Notes: generated by a model from the letters alone, not told the origin. Shown: positions 23,641 through 32,474, counted from the stretch's first letter. The stretch is 64,000 bases of DNA from Frondihabitans peucedani (GCF_039537585.1 NZ_BAABAU010000001.1:558001-622000), one strand, 5' to 3'. A program made the numbers and translations.

Positions 23641-24932
23641 GCGCCTCCGGTCGCCTGGTCGGCGGGGAAGGAGGCGTCGGCAGCCTGGGCGGCCACCGTC
23701 TGACCACGATACAGCTTCTCGAAGGTGTCGAGCGTGCGGCCGATGTCGTGGGGTTCGATCATGCGGAGGCTGGCGGCGCGCATGGCGAGGTACTCGTCGT
23801 CGCTCGCAGTCAGGACGTCGGTGAGCTTCGCCGCGAGGTCGTCGGCGTCGCCCGGCGTGAAGAGGTGGCCGTTGACTCCCTCGTCGACGAGGTGCGGCAG
23901 GGCCATCGCGTCGGCGAGCACGACGGGCAGCCCGGAGGCCATCGCCTCGAGGGTCGCGATGCTCTGGAGCTCGGCGGTGGACGGCATGCAGAACACCGTC
24001 CCGGTGGTGAGCGTGTGTCGGAGCTCCTCGTCGGACAGGTAGCCTGCGAAGGTGACGCGGTCTCCGAGCCCGAGGTCGACGCTCATCTGCGTGAGCTTCG
24101 CCAGGAGGTCGCCTCCGCCGACGATCGTCAGGGTGGCGTGCAGGTCGGCGGGAAGCTTGAGCATCGCCCGCAGGAGCACGTCGATGTTCTTCTCGGCGGT
24201 GACGCGGCCGACGAAGACGATCCGATTGTCTTTCGGGCGGGTCCGTCTGGCCGTGTAGTCGGACGCGTCGATGCCGCAGGAGATCGCGAGGACTCCGCGG
24301 ACGCTGGTCGCCGCTTCGAGGTAGCCGGCCGCCTTCCGGGTCGGGGTGGTGACGGCCTCGGCGTGCTGGTACGTGTTGGCGGCGTCTTTCCAGGCGCGCC
24401 GGGCGATCCAGTCGAGGAGCTTCCGCGGCATGGGCGGCGTGTGCTCCATGAGGTTGTCGGGCATGAAGTGGTTCGTGGCGATGACGCGGATGCCTCGGTC
24501 GCGGGCGACCTTGGTGAGGCCGCGGCCGATGACGATGTGCGACTGGATGTGCACGACGTCGGGTGCGAACGAGTCGACGATCGGCCGGGTGTTGTGCTGG
24601 ACCGTCCACGGCGTCGCGAAGCGGAGCCAGTCGTGGAGGGGCCAGCGCGTCGAGTTCAGGCGGTGGACCGTGATGCTCTGGTCGCCGTGCTCCTCGACGA
24701 AGGTGCCGTGCCGCCTCGTCGCGGCGGGAGCGACCACGTGGACGTCGTGTCCGCGGCCGGCCAGGCCCACCGCGAGTCGCTCCGTGAAGTTCGCCGCCCC
24801 GTTGACGTCGGGCGGGAACGTGTCGCCGGCGATGAGGACCTTGAGAGGCCGGTCGGGCGGTGTCGCAGCAGGATCGCCTGGATCGTCGAGAGGTGCTGGT
24901 GCGGGGCCGTCGTCGTGCGAGGGGGATGACAC
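23631..24932 (-). CDS. GT4-family glycosyltransferase
   Basis: 433 residues, GT-B fold: N-terminal LIAGDTFPPDVNGAANFTERLAVGLAGRGHDV, central IVFVGRVTAEKNIDVLLRA and the C-terminal donor-binding E-x7-E region around PSTAELQSIATLEAMASGLPVV. This is typical of mannosyltransferases acting in actinobacterial glycolipid or lipoglycan synthesis, but donor and acceptor are not determinable. The GTG start has AAGGA about 12 bases upstream. Its stop codon TAG lies inside tRNA-Met: the last 10 bases of the gene are the first 10 of the tRNA. An acidic, proline-rich 28-residue N-terminus precedes the fold. Confidence 0.9.
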   Translation of the reverse strand: MSSPSHDDGPAPAPLDDPGDPAATPPDRPLKVLIAGDTFPPDVNGAANFTERLAVGLAGRGHDVHVVAPAATRRHGTFVEEHGDQSITVHRLNSTRWPLHDWLRFATPWTVQHNTRPIVDSFAPDVVHIQSHIVIGRGLTKVARDRGIRVIATNHFMPDNLMEHTPPMPRKLLDWIARRAWKDAANTYQHAEAVTTPTRKAAGYLEAATSVRGVLAISCGIDASDYTARRTRPKDNRIVFVGRVTAEKNIDVLLRAMLKLPADLHATLTIVGGGDLLAKLTQMSVDLGLGDRVTFAGYLSDEELRHTLTTGTVFCMPSTAELQSIATLEAMASGLPVVLADAMALPHLVDEGVNGHLFTPGDADDLAAKLTDVLTASDDEYLAMRAASLRMIEPHDIGRTLDTFEKLYRGQTVAAQAADASFPADQATGGAGR

Positions 24933-24991
24933 TGGTCGGTTGCGTCCTTACCGGGCTGGAGTCGGGCGGCGGATGGTGTGCTCAGGCTAGC

Positions 24992-25906
24992 TCAGCCCCG
25001 TGACTGCGGATGGTATTTCGCGAGTTGGAACACGCCGAGGACAGCGATGGCCCCGGCGATCACGTAGAAGATCCCGGCCCACCAGGGTGCCTGCGAAGCC
25101 TCGCCGAGCACGAGGACCCCGATCCCGACGGCCACCATCGGGTCGACCACGGTGAGGCCCGCGATCACGAGGTCGGGCGGCCCGGAGGCGTAGGCGTTCT
25201 GGACGAAGTAGCCGCCGAGGCCCGACGCTCCGAGCAGGAACACGATGCAGACGACGGTCAGCGCGTCGAAGCTGTGCGACTCGATCCTGTTGATGACGAC
25301 CTTCGCCAGGGTGGCCACGAAACCGTAGAGGAAGCCCGCGGCGATGATGTAGAAGAGCGCCCTGATCCTGCGCCGGAGGATGGTGAAGGCGGTGAGCAGG
25401 ATCGTCAGGACCACGGCCAGGATGATCAGCACCGTCACGAGCTGGCCGGTGGTGATCCGCGGCTCGACGGCTGTGAACGCCGCCACGGTGACGAACAGGG
25501 CCACACCGCCGACGCAGAGCAGGATCGCCCGCTTCGACTGCATGTCGAGGCGCTGGCGGGTGGCGCGCGAGTTGAGCACGGCCGTCACGACGAGGGCGAC
25601 CGCTCCGAGGGGCTGCACCACGATGAGGGGCGCGAAGCTGAGACTGGTGAGCTGGAACGCCACGGCGAGCCCCAGCATCAGGGTGCCGATGACCCAGGAG
25701 GGTCGGCCGACCAGGCGCAGGATCTGCCTCAGACCGAGCCCCTTCGAGGCGCCGCCGTGGATCTTCTCGACCTTGCTGACGCCCCGGTGCTGCAGCTGCG
25801 CGCCCACCGACAGGAACACCGCCCCGACCAGTGCGATCGGGATCCCGAGCGCCTGATACGGCGTCAGCGAGACCTGCTGCGTCAGGTCGGTGAGATTCGA
25901 GGACAC
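24992..25906 (-). CDS. DMT-superfamily transporter (EamA/NIPA-like)
   Basis: 304 residues with about 9-10 hydrophobic helices (for example LGIPIALVGAVFLSVGAQL, PLIVVQPLGAVALVVTAVL, LVTVLIILAVVLTILLTAF, DPMVAVGIGVLVLGEA). The pattern, with early QLQHRG and VVQPLG, resembles the NIPA-like branch of drug/metabolite transporters; the substrate is unknown. GTG start lies 6 bases from TACCGT, a leaderless promoter. It is divergent from def and ends 60 bases before the glycosyltransferase gene on the same strand, so both may be transcribed together. Confidence 0.85.
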   Translation of the reverse strand: MSSNLTDLTQQVSLTPYQALGIPIALVGAVFLSVGAQLQHRGVSKVEKIHGGASKGLGLRQILRLVGRPSWVIGTLMLGLAVAFQLTSLSFAPLIVVQPLGAVALVVTAVLNSRATRQRLDMQSKRAILLCVGGVALFVTVAAFTAVEPRITTGQLVTVLIILAVVLTILLTAFTILRRRIRALFYIIAAGFLYGFVATLAKVVINRIESHSFDALTVVCIVFLLGASGLGGYFVQNAYASGPPDLVIAGLTVVDPMVAVGIGVLVLGEASQAPWWAGIFYVIAGAIAVLGVFQLAKYHPQSRG

Positions 25907-25912
25907 GGCCTC

Positions 25913-25940
25913 ACGGTACCGGTAGGGCCCCGGTTAGGCT
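25913..25940. promoter_or_regulatory. Compact divergent leaderless promoters for the DMT transporter and def
   Basis: Only 40 bases separate the two start codons. On the minus strand TACCGT (25913-25918) lies 6 bases before the transporter GTG; on the plus strand TAGGCT (25935-25940) lies 6 bases before the def ATG. Each -35 zone falls on the other promoter's -10, so the two promoters should interfere. Confidence 0.6.
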
Positions 25941-25946
25941 GGGTGG

Positions 25947-26513
25947 ATGCCAGCACGTCCCATCAAGATCACCGGCGAACCCGTCCTCCACGAGAGGGCT
26001 CGCGAGGTCACGGAGTTCGACGACACGCTCCGCACGCTGGTCGCCGACATGTTCGACACGATGGACCAGGCGCCGGGTGTCGGCCTCGCCGGGCCGCAGG
26101 TCGGCGTGCCGCTCCGGGTGTTCGTGTACTCCTACGTCGACGACGACGGCGAGGCCTGGCGGGGTGTGGCGATCAACCCCGAGCTCTGGCAGACGCCGCT
26201 GTCGCTCGACGACCTCGACGAGGACGACGAGTCGGAGGGCTGCCTGTCGATCCCGGGCGAGCGGTTCCCGCTCCGACGCGCCGAGGGCGTCATCCTGCGC
26301 GCGCAGGATCTCGACGGCGAGGGCTACGAGATCGAGGCGCACGGCTGGCTGGCCCGTATCTTCCAGCACGAGTTCGACCACCTCGACGGCGTCCTTTACG
26401 CCGACCGGCTCGAGCACCCCTACTGGAAGGCGGCCTCGAAGGTCGTCAAGAAGAAGAGCTGGGGCGTCCCCGGCAAGGAGTGGACGCCGGGCGTCGACCA
26501 CCCCGAGGGCTGA
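25947..26513 (+). CDS. def: Peptide deformylase
   Basis: Removes the N-formyl group from new proteins; metalloenzyme. 188 residues with the three diagnostic motifs: GVGLAGPQVG (about 44-53), EGCLSIPG with the metal-ligand Cys (about 97-104), and HEFDHLDG with the two metal-ligand histidines and the catalytic Glu (about 142-149). It has an acidic insertion DDLDEDDESEG before the Cys motif and a C-terminal lysine-rich tail. ATG is six bases from TAGGCT, suggesting a leaderless message. Confidence 0.96.
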   Translation: MPARPIKITGEPVLHERAREVTEFDDTLRTLVADMFDTMDQAPGVGLAGPQVGVPLRVFVYSYVDDDGEAWRGVAINPELWQTPLSLDDLDEDDESEGCLSIPGERFPLRRAEGVILRAQDLDGEGYEIEAHGWLARIFQHEFDHLDGVLYADRLEHPYWKAASKVVKKKSWGVPGKEWTPGVDHPEG

Positions 26514-26576
26514 GGTGTTCATCAGCGGTCGAAACGTTTGCTAGAGTTGTGGTCGCTGTTCAACACAGCGAAATAA

Positions 26577-26649
26577 TCCTCGATAGCTCAATTGGCAGAG
26601 CAGCCGGCTGTTAACCGGCAGGTTCTTGGTTCGAGTCCAAGTCGGGGAG
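26577..26649 (+). tRNA. tRNA-Asn (GUU anticodon)
   Basis: 73-nt cloverleaf: acceptor TCCTCGA / TCGGGGA, D-arm GCTC-AATTGGCA-GAGC, anticodon arm GCCGG-CTGTTAA-CCGGC with anticodon GTT, T-arm CTTGG-TTCGAGT-CCAAG, discriminator G; no encoded CCA. A TAGAGT hexamer at about 26542 could be its -10. A strong hairpin terminator starts 2 bases after the 3' end. Confidence 0.97.
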
Positions 26650-26650
26650 C

Positions 26651-26684
26651 GAAGGCCTCTACGGCTCCACCCGTAGGGGCCTTC
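26651..26684 (+). terminator. Terminator of tRNA-Asn
   Basis: 14-bp stem (26651-26664 with 26671-26684, one G-U pair) and 6-base loop CTCCAC, followed by TTCGT. It starts directly after the tRNA. Confidence 0.85.
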
Positions 26685-26701
26685 TTCGTGCCGTCAGGCA
26701 C

Positions 26702-26763
26702 CCGACCGCAGAAGTCGCTCCTGACCACGTCTTCGTGCGGTCAGGAGCGACTTCTGCGGTCGG
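26702..26763. terminator. Long perfect hairpin between tRNA-Asn and the dehydrogenase gene
   Basis: 25-bp perfect stem (26702-26726 with 26739-26763; core CGCAGAAGTCGCTCCTGACC) and a 12-base loop that can partly pair. It lies 15 bases past the end of the minus-strand ABC transporter/dehydrogenase operon, and 17 bases beyond the tRNA terminator. It probably terminates the long minus-strand operon; the perfect length exceeds normal terminators. Confidence 0.75.
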
Positions 26764-26778
26764 AGGGTCGCGCCGGCG

Positions 26779-27813
26779 TCAGTAGCCGGCGGCCGGGTCG
26801 ACGACGCCGATGAAGTCGCCCTCTCCCCCGAGCGCCCGCACGTTGTGCCGGATCCGCTCGGCGAGGAGCGGCGCCACCATCTCGGGCGTGTCGGCCTGGT
26901 GCGGCGTGATGAGGGCGCGGTCGGACATCCAGAGCGGGTGCCCGTCGGGCAGCGGCTCCGGATCGGTGACGTCGAGCCCCGCGCCCCAGATCGCGCCGGC
27001 GTCGAGCGCGGCCACGAGGGCGTCGGTGTCGACGAGACCGCCGCGGGCGATGTTCACCAGGACGGCCGTCGACTTCATCGCCTCGAACTCGGCCGCGCCG
27101 AACATCTTCGACGTGTCGGAGGTCATCGCTGCGGCGACGATCACGACGTCGGCTGTCGGGAGCACCTCGGAGAGCGACGACGCCGGCACGGTCCGGTCGG
27201 CTCCGTCCACGGGGTCGGCGCTCCGGCGGACGATCGTGATGCGGGCGTCGAACGGCTCCAGGAGGCGCATGATCTCGAGAGCGATGCCGCCGGCGCCCAC
27301 GATGACGACGTCGAGCCCGTAGAGCGAGATGCCCTTCGGCTCGGTGGCCCAGCTGGTGGCGCGCGTGCGCTCCGGGAAGACGCGGAGCAGGGCCAGGGTC
27401 AGGGCGAGGGCGTGCTCGGCGACCGGCTCGGAGTACGCGCCCTTGGCACTGGTCCAGAGCGGCCGGGGCTGGTCTGCGTACCGCTTCATGACGGGCGCGA
27501 ACATGTCGACGCCGGCCATCGGCAGCTGCACCCACTCGATGCCCGGGTGCTCGGTCAGGACGCGGTCGAGCTCGTCGACCGAGCGGTGCGAGAGCCAGAC
27601 GAGGCCGCGGGTGTCGTCGTCCATCGGCCCGAGGGTGCCGCCGCCCTCCGTGACGGCGTCGACGATGTGCGGTGCCTCGTCCGGGCCCACCGCGATCGGC
27701 CCGGGCGTCGGACGGCTCTGGGCGGACGGCGCCGAGGGGGTCACGACGGCGCGGTGCCCCCGCCTCGACTCCGACTGCTCGGGTGCTGGTGCTTTCGCTG
27801 GTTCTCGGGACAC
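26779..27813 (-). CDS. D-isomer specific 2-hydroxyacid dehydrogenase family protein
   Basis: 344 residues. NAD-binding motif is GAGGIALEIMRLL (GxGxxG variant, about 185), the substrate-site Arg is in NIARGGLVDTDALV, the acidic partner in GLDVTDPEPLPDGHPLW and the catalytic His in ITPHQADT (His near 318). It oxidises 2-hydroxyacids or reduces 2-ketoacids; the substrate is unknown. An extra N-terminal 40-residue polar segment is present. GTG start with AGGAG 7 bases upstream. It is the last gene of the peptide ABC transporter operon, 10 bases after the third ATPase, suggesting that it processes an imported compound. Confidence 0.9.
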   Translation of the reverse strand: MSREPAKAPAPEQSESRRGHRAVVTPSAPSAQSRPTPGPIAVGPDEAPHIVDAVTEGGGTLGPMDDDTRGLVWLSHRSVDELDRVLTEHPGIEWVQLPMAGVDMFAPVMKRYADQPRPLWTSAKGAYSEPVAEHALALTLALLRVFPERTRATSWATEPKGISLYGLDVVIVGAGGIALEIMRLLEPFDARITIVRRSADPVDGADRTVPASSLSEVLPTADVVIVAAAMTSDTSKMFGAAEFEAMKSTAVLVNIARGGLVDTDALVAALDAGAIWGAGLDVTDPEPLPDGHPLWMSDRALITPHQADTPEMVAPLLAERIRHNVRALGGEGDFIGVVDPAAGY

Positions 27814-27823
27814 GGTGGGACTC

Positions 27824-28693
27824 CTACGGACGGTGCTTCTTCGGCGTGCGGTCTTCGGGCGGGACGATGTCGATGGGGCTGGTCTGGGAGAGCACCTTGA
27901 CGTACGGGTCGACCGTCGTCTGCAGGACCTCGTCGATGGGGCCGAGCCCGACGACGTGGCCCTGCCGGAGGACCGCGATCCTGTCGGCGACAGCTCGGGC
28001 CTCGGCCACGGACGACGTCACGACGACGGCGGAGAACCTGCGGTCGCCGTGCAGGGTGCGGAGCAGTTCGAGGACCGAGTGGCGCACCAGGACGTCGACG
28101 CCGCGGGCGGGCTCGTCGGCGATCAGGAGGCGCGGCTCCAGAATGAGGCTCCTCGCGAGGGCGATGCGCTGGCGCTGGCCCGCGCTCAGCTCCCAGGTCT
28201 GCTTGAGCATCGTCGACAGCGGGAGGTGGACCGCGTCGACGAGACCCGCGACGAGGCGGCCGGCCTCCTTGCGGTCGAAGCGCTTGTCGCGCTCGTAGAG
28301 GGGCTCCGCGACCGCCTCGCCGACAGTCAGGTCGGGGTTCAGCCGGTCGCCGTCATCCTGTGACAGGTAGCCGACCGTGCCGCTGAGGCGGTCGCGGTGG
28401 CGCTTCGAGATCGTCTTGATGCGTTCGCCGAGGACGCTGAGCTCTCCGCCGGCGAGGGTCGGGAACCCCTCGGGTGCACGGCCGGCGTAGGCGAGGCCGG
28501 CGAGAGCCAGCGCGAGCGTCGACTTTCCCGAGCCGCTCTCGCCGAGGACCCCCAGGATCTCGCCCGGATCGAGCGTGAACGACACCCCGTCGACGGCCCG
28601 GACCTCGGGCCGCCCGCCGTGCGAGGCGTAGACGAGCGACAGGTCGTCGGCGACGAGGACCGGGGCGTCAGGATCGAGAGCCGGGCGTGCCAT
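27824..28693 (-). CDS. Accessory ABC ATPase of the peptide-type transporter, atypical H-loop
   Basis: 289 residues. Walker A GESGSGKS (about 51), Q-loop YLSQDD, signature LSAGQRQR (Ala for the usual Gly), Walker B LLIADEP. The H-loop histidine, present as ITHN/ISHD in the operon's other two ATPase domains, is replaced: the sequence is VVVTSSVAEA. The D-loop is also changed (ARGVD for TTALD). It may be a weak or regulatory ATPase. ATG start is 3 bases after the stop of the fused ATPase gene. Confidence 0.88.
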   Translation of the reverse strand: MARPALDPDAPVLVADDLSLVYASHGGRPEVRAVDGVSFTLDPGEILGVLGESGSGKSTLALALAGLAYAGRAPEGFPTLAGGELSVLGERIKTISKRHRDRLSGTVGYLSQDDGDRLNPDLTVGEAVAEPLYERDKRFDRKEAGRLVAGLVDAVHLPLSTMLKQTWELSAGQRQRIALARSLILEPRLLIADEPARGVDVLVRHSVLELLRTLHGDRRFSAVVVTSSVAEARAVADRIAVLRQGHVVGLGPIDEVLQTTVDPYVKVLSQTSPIDIVPPEDRTPKKHRP

Positions 28694-28696
28694 GAA

Positions 28697-30376
28697 TCAG
28701 TCCTCGCTCGACAGTGAGGCCAGAGCCAGGCGGCGCTCCCGCTGCTCCCCCGGGTCAGGGACGGGCAGCGAGGCGAGGAGCTTCCGGGTGTACGCGTGCT
28801 CGGGAGAGCCGAGCACCTGGTCGTTTGGGCCCTGCTCGATGAGATCGCCGTGGAACAGGACTCCGATGCGGTCGGAGAGCAGGTTGACGACGGCGAGGTC
28901 GTGGCTGATGAACAGCGCCGCGAAGCCCAGGTCGCGCTGGAGCTCCGCGAACAGCTCGAGGACACGCGCCTGCACCGACACGTCGAGCGCGCTGGTCGGC
29001 TCGTCGGCGACCAGGAGCGTCGGCTCGAGGGCCAGCGACCGGGCGAGGCTCGCCCGCTGACGCTGACCGCCGCTCAGCTCGTGCGGGTAGCGGTCGCCGA
29101 ACGACTTCGGCAGCTGCACGGCCTCGAGGAGCTCGTCGACTCGCTTCCGGGCGTCGCGGGCGTTGGGCGCGCGGCCGTGGACGATCAGCGGCTCGGCGAC
29201 GCAGTCGGCGATGGTGAGCAGCGGGTTGAACGACGACGCCGGGTCTTGGAACACGAAGCCGATGTCGGCGCGCTTCGGCTTGAAGTCGCGCTCGTGGACG
29301 CCGTTCATCTCGACGCCGAGCACCTCGAGCGATCCGCCGGTGACCCGGGTGAGACCGGCGATGGCGCGGCCGATCGTCGTCTTGCCCGACCCCGACTCCC
29401 CCACGAGACCGAGCACCTGGCCGCGGGCGATCGTGAAGTCGACGCCCTTGACGGCCTTGAAGCCGCCGCGACCGAGGCGCCCCGGGTACTCGATCTCGAG
29501 GCCCCTGGCACGCACGACGATCTCGGCGCCCTCGGCAGGCGCATCCTGCTGGCCCCTCGCCTCGAGCTTCGGCACCGAGCCGAGCAGGCGCTTGGTGTAG
29601 TCGTCCTTCGGTGAGGCGAACAGCGTGGCGGAGTCGGCCTGCTCGACGACCTGGCCGAGGTACATCACGGCGACCCGGTCGGCGAGGTCGGCCACGACGC
29701 CCATGTTGTGCGTGATGAGCACGATGGCGGCGCCGAACTCGTCGCGGCAGCGCCGCAGGAGGTCGAGGATCTCAGCCTGCACCGTGACGTCGAGCGCGGT
29801 CGTCGGCTCGTCGGCGACGATCACCGAGGGGTTGAGCACGAGCGCCATCGCGATCACGACGCGCTGCTTCTGACCGCCGGAGAACTGGTGCGGGTAGTAG
29901 TCGACGCGGGTCTCCGGGTCGGGGATGCCGACGCGGCGCAGGATGTCGATCGCGCGACGACGGGCCTCGCGCTTTCCGACCTTGCCGTGGGCGCGGATGC
30001 CTTCCGCGATCTGCCAGCCGACCGTGTAGACGGGGTTGAGAGCTGTCGAGGGCTCCTGGAACACCATCGCGACGTCGGTCCCGCGGAGTTCGCGGACTCG
30101 TCGCGGGCCGACGCTCAGCACGTCTTCGCCGGTCAGCAGGACGGCGCCCGACGCGACCGCGGTGTCGGGCAGGAGCCCGAGGATCGTCTTGGCGGTGACC
30201 GTCTTGCCGCTGCCGGACTCGCCGACGATCGCCAGGACCTCGCCGGCTCGCACGTCGAGCGAGACTCCGCGGACCGCCAGGACGTCGCCGCCGTCGGTCG
30301 CGAAGGTGACCTCGAGGTCGCGGATGTCCACGGCCTTCTCGCGGTCGTCGCCGCGGGGAATCGTCGTGTCGGTCAC
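28697..30376 (-). CDS. Fused dipeptide/oligopeptide ABC transporter ATPase (DppD-DppF type)
   Basis: 559 residues with two full ATPase cassettes. First: GESGSGKT (about 45), FSGGQKQR, VIVADEP, LITHN. Second: GESGSGKT (about 325), LSGGQRQR, LLVADEP, FISHD. Both halves are thus catalytically complete. Energises import through the two permeases encoded directly upstream. The GTG start overlaps the permease stop (GTGA). The presence of a third ATPase gene right after a fused pair is unusual for this transporter class. Confidence 0.93.
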   Translation of the reverse strand: MTDTTIPRGDDREKAVDIRDLEVTFATDGGDVLAVRGVSLDVRAGEVLAIVGESGSGKTVTAKTILGLLPDTAVASGAVLLTGEDVLSVGPRRVRELRGTDVAMVFQEPSTALNPVYTVGWQIAEGIRAHGKVGKREARRRAIDILRRVGIPDPETRVDYYPHQFSGGQKQRVVIAMALVLNPSVIVADEPTTALDVTVQAEILDLLRRCRDEFGAAIVLITHNMGVVADLADRVAVMYLGQVVEQADSATLFASPKDDYTKRLLGSVPKLEARGQQDAPAEGAEIVVRARGLEIEYPGRLGRGGFKAVKGVDFTIARGQVLGLVGESGSGKTTIGRAIAGLTRVTGGSLEVLGVEMNGVHERDFKPKRADIGFVFQDPASSFNPLLTIADCVAEPLIVHGRAPNARDARKRVDELLEAVQLPKSFGDRYPHELSGGQRQRASLARSLALEPTLLVADEPTSALDVSVQARVLELFAELQRDLGFAALFISHDLAVVNLLSDRIGVLFHGDLIEQGPNDQVLGSPEHAYTRKLLASLPVPDPGEQRERRLALASLSSED

Positions 30377-31380
30377 TTGCCGGCCTCCGTCAGGGTCGCG
30401 GTGTTGGTGGCCGAGGCGACGGATGTCCGCCGCTTGGCGCGGCGCCTCGTCCGGAGGCGCGGGTCGGCGAGGTCGTTGAGGCTCTCGCCGACCAGGGTGA
30501 CACCGAGCACCAGGAGCACGATGGCGGAGCCCGGGAAGACGCCGGTCCACCAGATGCCGCTGGCGGTGTCGGACAGCGCGCGGTTGAGGTCGTAGCCCCA
30601 CTCCGCCGCCGCGGTCGGCCCGATGCCGAAGCCGAGGAACCCGAGCGAGGCCAGCGTCAGGATCGCCTCGGAGGCGTTGAGCGTGAGGATGAGCGGCAGG
30701 CTCCGGGTCGCGTTCCGCAGCACGTGCTTGAACATGATGCGGGCCGTCGACGACCCGATGACCTTCGACGACTCCACGAACGCCTCGGCCTTGAGGCGCA
30801 CGGCCTCGGCCCGCACGACACGGAAGTACTGCGGAACGAACACGACGGTGATCGAGATGGCGGCCGCCACGATCCCGCCGAAGAGGCTCGACTGACCTCC
30901 CGAGATGACGATCGAGACGACGATCGCCAGCAGCAGCGACGGGAACGCGTACACGGCGTCGGCGATGACGACGAGCACCCGGTCGAGCCAGCCGCCGAGG
31001 TACCCCGACACCAGACCCAGCGTCACGCCGAGCACCACCGAGATGACGACGGCCAGGATGACGACGGAGATGGCCGTCCGTGCACCCCAGACCACCCGGC
31101 TGAACACGTCGTAGCCGCCGACGGTCGTTCCCCAGATGTGCGTGGCCGACGGCGCGCCCTGCCGCGGGAACGAGCCGTGGGCGTCGCTCAGCTGTCCGAA
31201 GCCGAAGGGGGCGATCAGCGGGGCGAAGAGGGCTCCGAGGAGGAAGACGACGCAGATGACGATGCCGGTGATCAGCATGCCGCGCTGCAGGCCGACGCTC
31301 CGGCGGAGCTGGGCGACGACGGGGAGGCGCTTGTACCAGGGGGCGCGCTGGTCTTTCGCGCTCGCGAGGGCGGTGGTCAT
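30373..31380 (-). CDS. Peptide-type ABC transporter permease (DppC-like)
   Basis: 335 residues, about six membrane helices, with the N-terminal GMLITGIVICVVFLLGALFAPLIAPFGF, periplasmic GTTVGGYDVFSRVVWGAR and the EAA loop ESSKVIGSSTARIMFKHVLRNA that contacts the ATPase. Partner of the DppB-like permease encoded 2 bases upstream. ATG start. C-terminal cytoplasmic tail is Arg-rich. Confidence 0.93.
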   Translation of the reverse strand: MTTALASAKDQRAPWYKRLPVVAQLRRSVGLQRGMLITGIVICVVFLLGALFAPLIAPFGFGQLSDAHGSFPRQGAPSATHIWGTTVGGYDVFSRVVWGARTAISVVILAVVISVVLGVTLGLVSGYLGGWLDRVLVVIADAVYAFPSLLLAIVVSIVISGGQSSLFGGIVAAAISITVVFVPQYFRVVRAEAVRLKAEAFVESSKVIGSSTARIMFKHVLRNATRSLPLILTLNASEAILTLASLGFLGFGIGPTAAAEWGYDLNRALSDTASGIWWTGVFPGSAIVLLVLGVTLVGESLNDLADPRLRTRRRAKRRTSVASATNTATLTEAGK

Positions 31381-31382
31381 GG

Positions 31383-32474
31383 TCAGTACCTCACTCGCGG
31401 GTCGATGAAGGCGGCGATGATGTCGACGATGAAGTTGGTGACCGCGACGATCACCGCCAGGAGGGCGACGATGCCCTGCACGGCGACGAAGTCGCGCGCC
31501 GACAGGTACTGCTGCAGCTCGAAGCCGAGGCCGCGCCAGCCGAAGGTGGTCTCGGTGAGCACCGAGCCGCCGAGCAGCATCGCGATCTGCAGACCCATCA
31601 CCGTGATGATCGGGATGAGCGCCGGCTTCAACGCGTGCTTGCGCACCAGCCGGAGCTCGGAGACGCCGCGCGAGCGCGCCGCATCGACGTAGTCGGCGCC
31701 GAGGGTGCCGATGACGTTGGTGCGGACGAGCCGCAGGAAGATGCCGCCGGTGATGAGGCCGAGGGCGAGCGCCGGCATGACCGCGTGCGAGAGGACGTCG
31801 ATGATGATCGTCGAGTTGCCGGTCCGCAGGGCGTCGATGAGGTAGATGCCGGTCGGGTTCGGGATGCCGCCGAGCGCGAGCTCGACGCGGGTGCTCGCCC
31901 GGCCGCCGAGCGGCAGCCAGCCGAGCCAGACCGAGAACACCAGCTTCAGCAGGAGGCCGGCGAAGAAGACCGGAGTCGCGTAGGTGAAGATCGCGAAGAC
32001 GCGCAGGATCACGTCGGGCCAGCGATCGCGGAGGTACGCCGCGAGCATCCCCAGCGGGATCCCGATGACCAGGGCGACGATGAGCGCGTAGAAGACGAGC
32101 TCGATGGTCGCGCCGCCGTAGCTCAGCAGGATGTCGCTGATCTTCCGGTGGTCGGTGAGGGTGGTGCCGAAGTCGCCGCGGAGGAGCTGCCCGAGGTACT
32201 CGCCGTACTGCACGATGATCGGTCGATCGTACCCGGCGGCGTGCAGGCGCTCCTGGAGCTGCGCCGGCGTCAGGCGGCCGCCGACCGCAGCGGTGATCGG
32301 GTTGCCGACCACGCGCATGAGGAAGAAGACGAGCGTCACCAGGATGAAGACGGTCGGGATGATGAGGAGGAACCGCACGAGCACATAGCGGCCGAGACCG
32401 CCGCCGCTCGACTTCGCGCGGGCCGTCGGGGCCACCGGCGGGGCGGTGGGAGAGGTGTCGTTCAGCACGGTCAC
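31383..32474 (-). CDS. Peptide-type ABC transporter permease (DppB-like)
   Basis: 363 residues, about six helices: RYVLVRFLLIIPTVFILVTLVFFLMRVV at the N-terminus, then the large periplasmic loop with YDRPIIVQYGEYLGQLLRGDFGTTL, and an EAA loop DAARSRGVSELRLVRKHALKPA. The GTG at 32474 is taken; a second GTG two codons later is possible. It follows the substrate-binding protein gene after a 161-base gap holding a strong hairpin, so it is likely expressed at a lower level than that gene. Confidence 0.92.
   Translation of the reverse strand: MTVLNDTSPTAPPVAPTARAKSSGGGLGRYVLVRFLLIIPTVFILVTLVFFLMRVVGNPITAAVGGRLTPAQLQERLHAAGYDRPIIVQYGEYLGQLLRGDFGTTLTDHRKISDILLSYGGATIELVFYALIVALVIGIPLGMLAAYLRDRWPDVILRVFAIFTYATPVFFAGLLLKLVFSVWLGWLPLGGRASTRVELALGGIPNPTGIYLIDALRTGNSTIIIDVLSHAVMPALALGLITGGIFLRLVRTNVIGTLGADYVDAARSRGVSELRLVRKHALKPALIPIITVMGLQIAMLLGGSVLTETTFGWRGLGFELQQYLSARDFVAVQGIVALLAVIVAVTNFIVDIIAAFIDPRVRY

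Noticed and set aside
28697-30376. Gene fusion of the two ATPases as an assembly artefact
   Set aside because: Fused DppD-DppF proteins are common in actinobacteria and the linker is continuous with both cassettes complete.
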